Assembly (NCBI GenBank): GCA_002313415.1
Contig: DCBH01000108.1
Coordinates: 1-13,961 of the forward strand
DNA: 13,961 bases
Direction: 5' to 3'
From: Flavobacteriales bacterium UBA1112
GTDB taxonomy: Bacteria > Bacteroidota > Bacteroidia > Flavobacteriales_D > Sanyastnellaceae
Shown: positions 13,843 to 13,961 of the stretch, piece by piece
Position numbering within the stretch: position 1 is the stretch's first letter
How the letters are laid out: each line of letters opens with the position of its first letter
The notes under the pieces: model-generated
Seen by the model: the letters and a program-made list of their open reading frames with translations, nothing else
Told to the model about the DNA's origin: nothing
Databases searched by the model: none
Program-made: the position numbers and the translations under genes

Positions 13843-13961
13843 ATGAATGATTGGGCAAGAGTGATGCTCACCGCAGGCCTGGAGGCGGGCAAGGAGGTCA
13901 TGGACATCTATGAAAGTGGTGATGTGGGCGTTGAATACAAGGAAGATTCAAGTCCGCTCAC
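13843..13961 (+). CDS. cysQ: 3'(2'),5'-bisphosphate nucleotidase CysQ (partial, N-terminus only)
   Basis: Thirty-nine codons are visible before the right edge. They read MNDWARVMLTAGLEAGKEVM followed by an acidic DIYESGDVGVEYKEDSSPLT. This matches the start of CysQ, in which an amphipathic helix with AGxAI/VMxVY leads to a strand and then KADxSPLTxAD, where the family binds Mg2+ and phosphate. CysQ removes the 3'-phosphate from PAP (adenosine 3',5'-bisphosphate), recycling the by-product of sulfate assimilation. The catalytic domain is outside the window, so other inositol-monophosphatase-superfamily members are possible, but the KEDSSPLT signature favours CysQ. Sulfate-assimilation genes may follow downstream, which cannot be seen here. 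Confidence 0.82.
   Translation, partial: MNDWARVMLTAGLEAGKEVMDIYESGDVGVEYKEDSSPL

Overview
The window looks like a chromosomal segment of a Bacteroidota bacterium, probably a member of Flavobacteriales with a base composition near 50 % GC. Four things point there. One secreted protein ends in a type IX secretion sorting tail. The outer-membrane receptor starts with a carboxypeptidase-regulatory-like domain. Promoter elements resemble the Bacteroidota -7 box TAnnTTTG. Shine-Dalgarno sequences are essentially absent. The genus and species are not determined.

Layout. 1-905 (minus): 5' three quarters of purT (purine synthesis), running off the left edge. 1041-1646 (minus): CIA30-fold lipoprotein. 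A 201-bp divergent intergenic region carries a 10-bp-arm inverted repeat and two TTTAG-N6-CTAAA operators, and leads into a TonB-dependent receptor (1848-4031, plus). 4051-5051 (minus): a PhzF-like isomerase followed by a 58-residue membrane protein. Diverging from them, 5093-6517 (plus): an SLC13/DASS-type transporter. 6595-8042 (plus): an NfeD-SPFH membrane pair with overlapping stop and start. 8190-9641 (plus): a secreted PQQ-type sugar dehydrogenase, abutting tail to tail a di-heme cytochrome peroxidase lipoprotein (9642-10655, minus). 10743-11063 (plus): small antibiotic-biosynthesis-monooxygenase-fold protein. 11199-12453 (plus): bestrophin-like channel overlapping a DUF423 membrane protein. 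12458-13477 (minus): lipoprotein isoaspartyl peptidase/asparaginase. 13843-end (plus): start of cysQ, preceded by a 365-bp non-coding stretch with three short palindromes.

Most genes are envelope or housekeeping functions in short transcription units; I see no mobile element, CRISPR array, tRNA, rRNA or defence island. The most interesting signal is regulatory. In eight genes a TAnnTTTG-like -7 box with at least five of six positions matching ends only 4-6 nt before the start codon, which suggests leaderless or nearly leaderless mRNAs. I used this to move two starts (sugar dehydrogenase and cytochrome peroxidase). The second signal is the twin operator in front of a receptor with a CxxC plug motif, which together suggest metal-regulated metal or chelate uptake. 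No clearly new multi-gene system is present.
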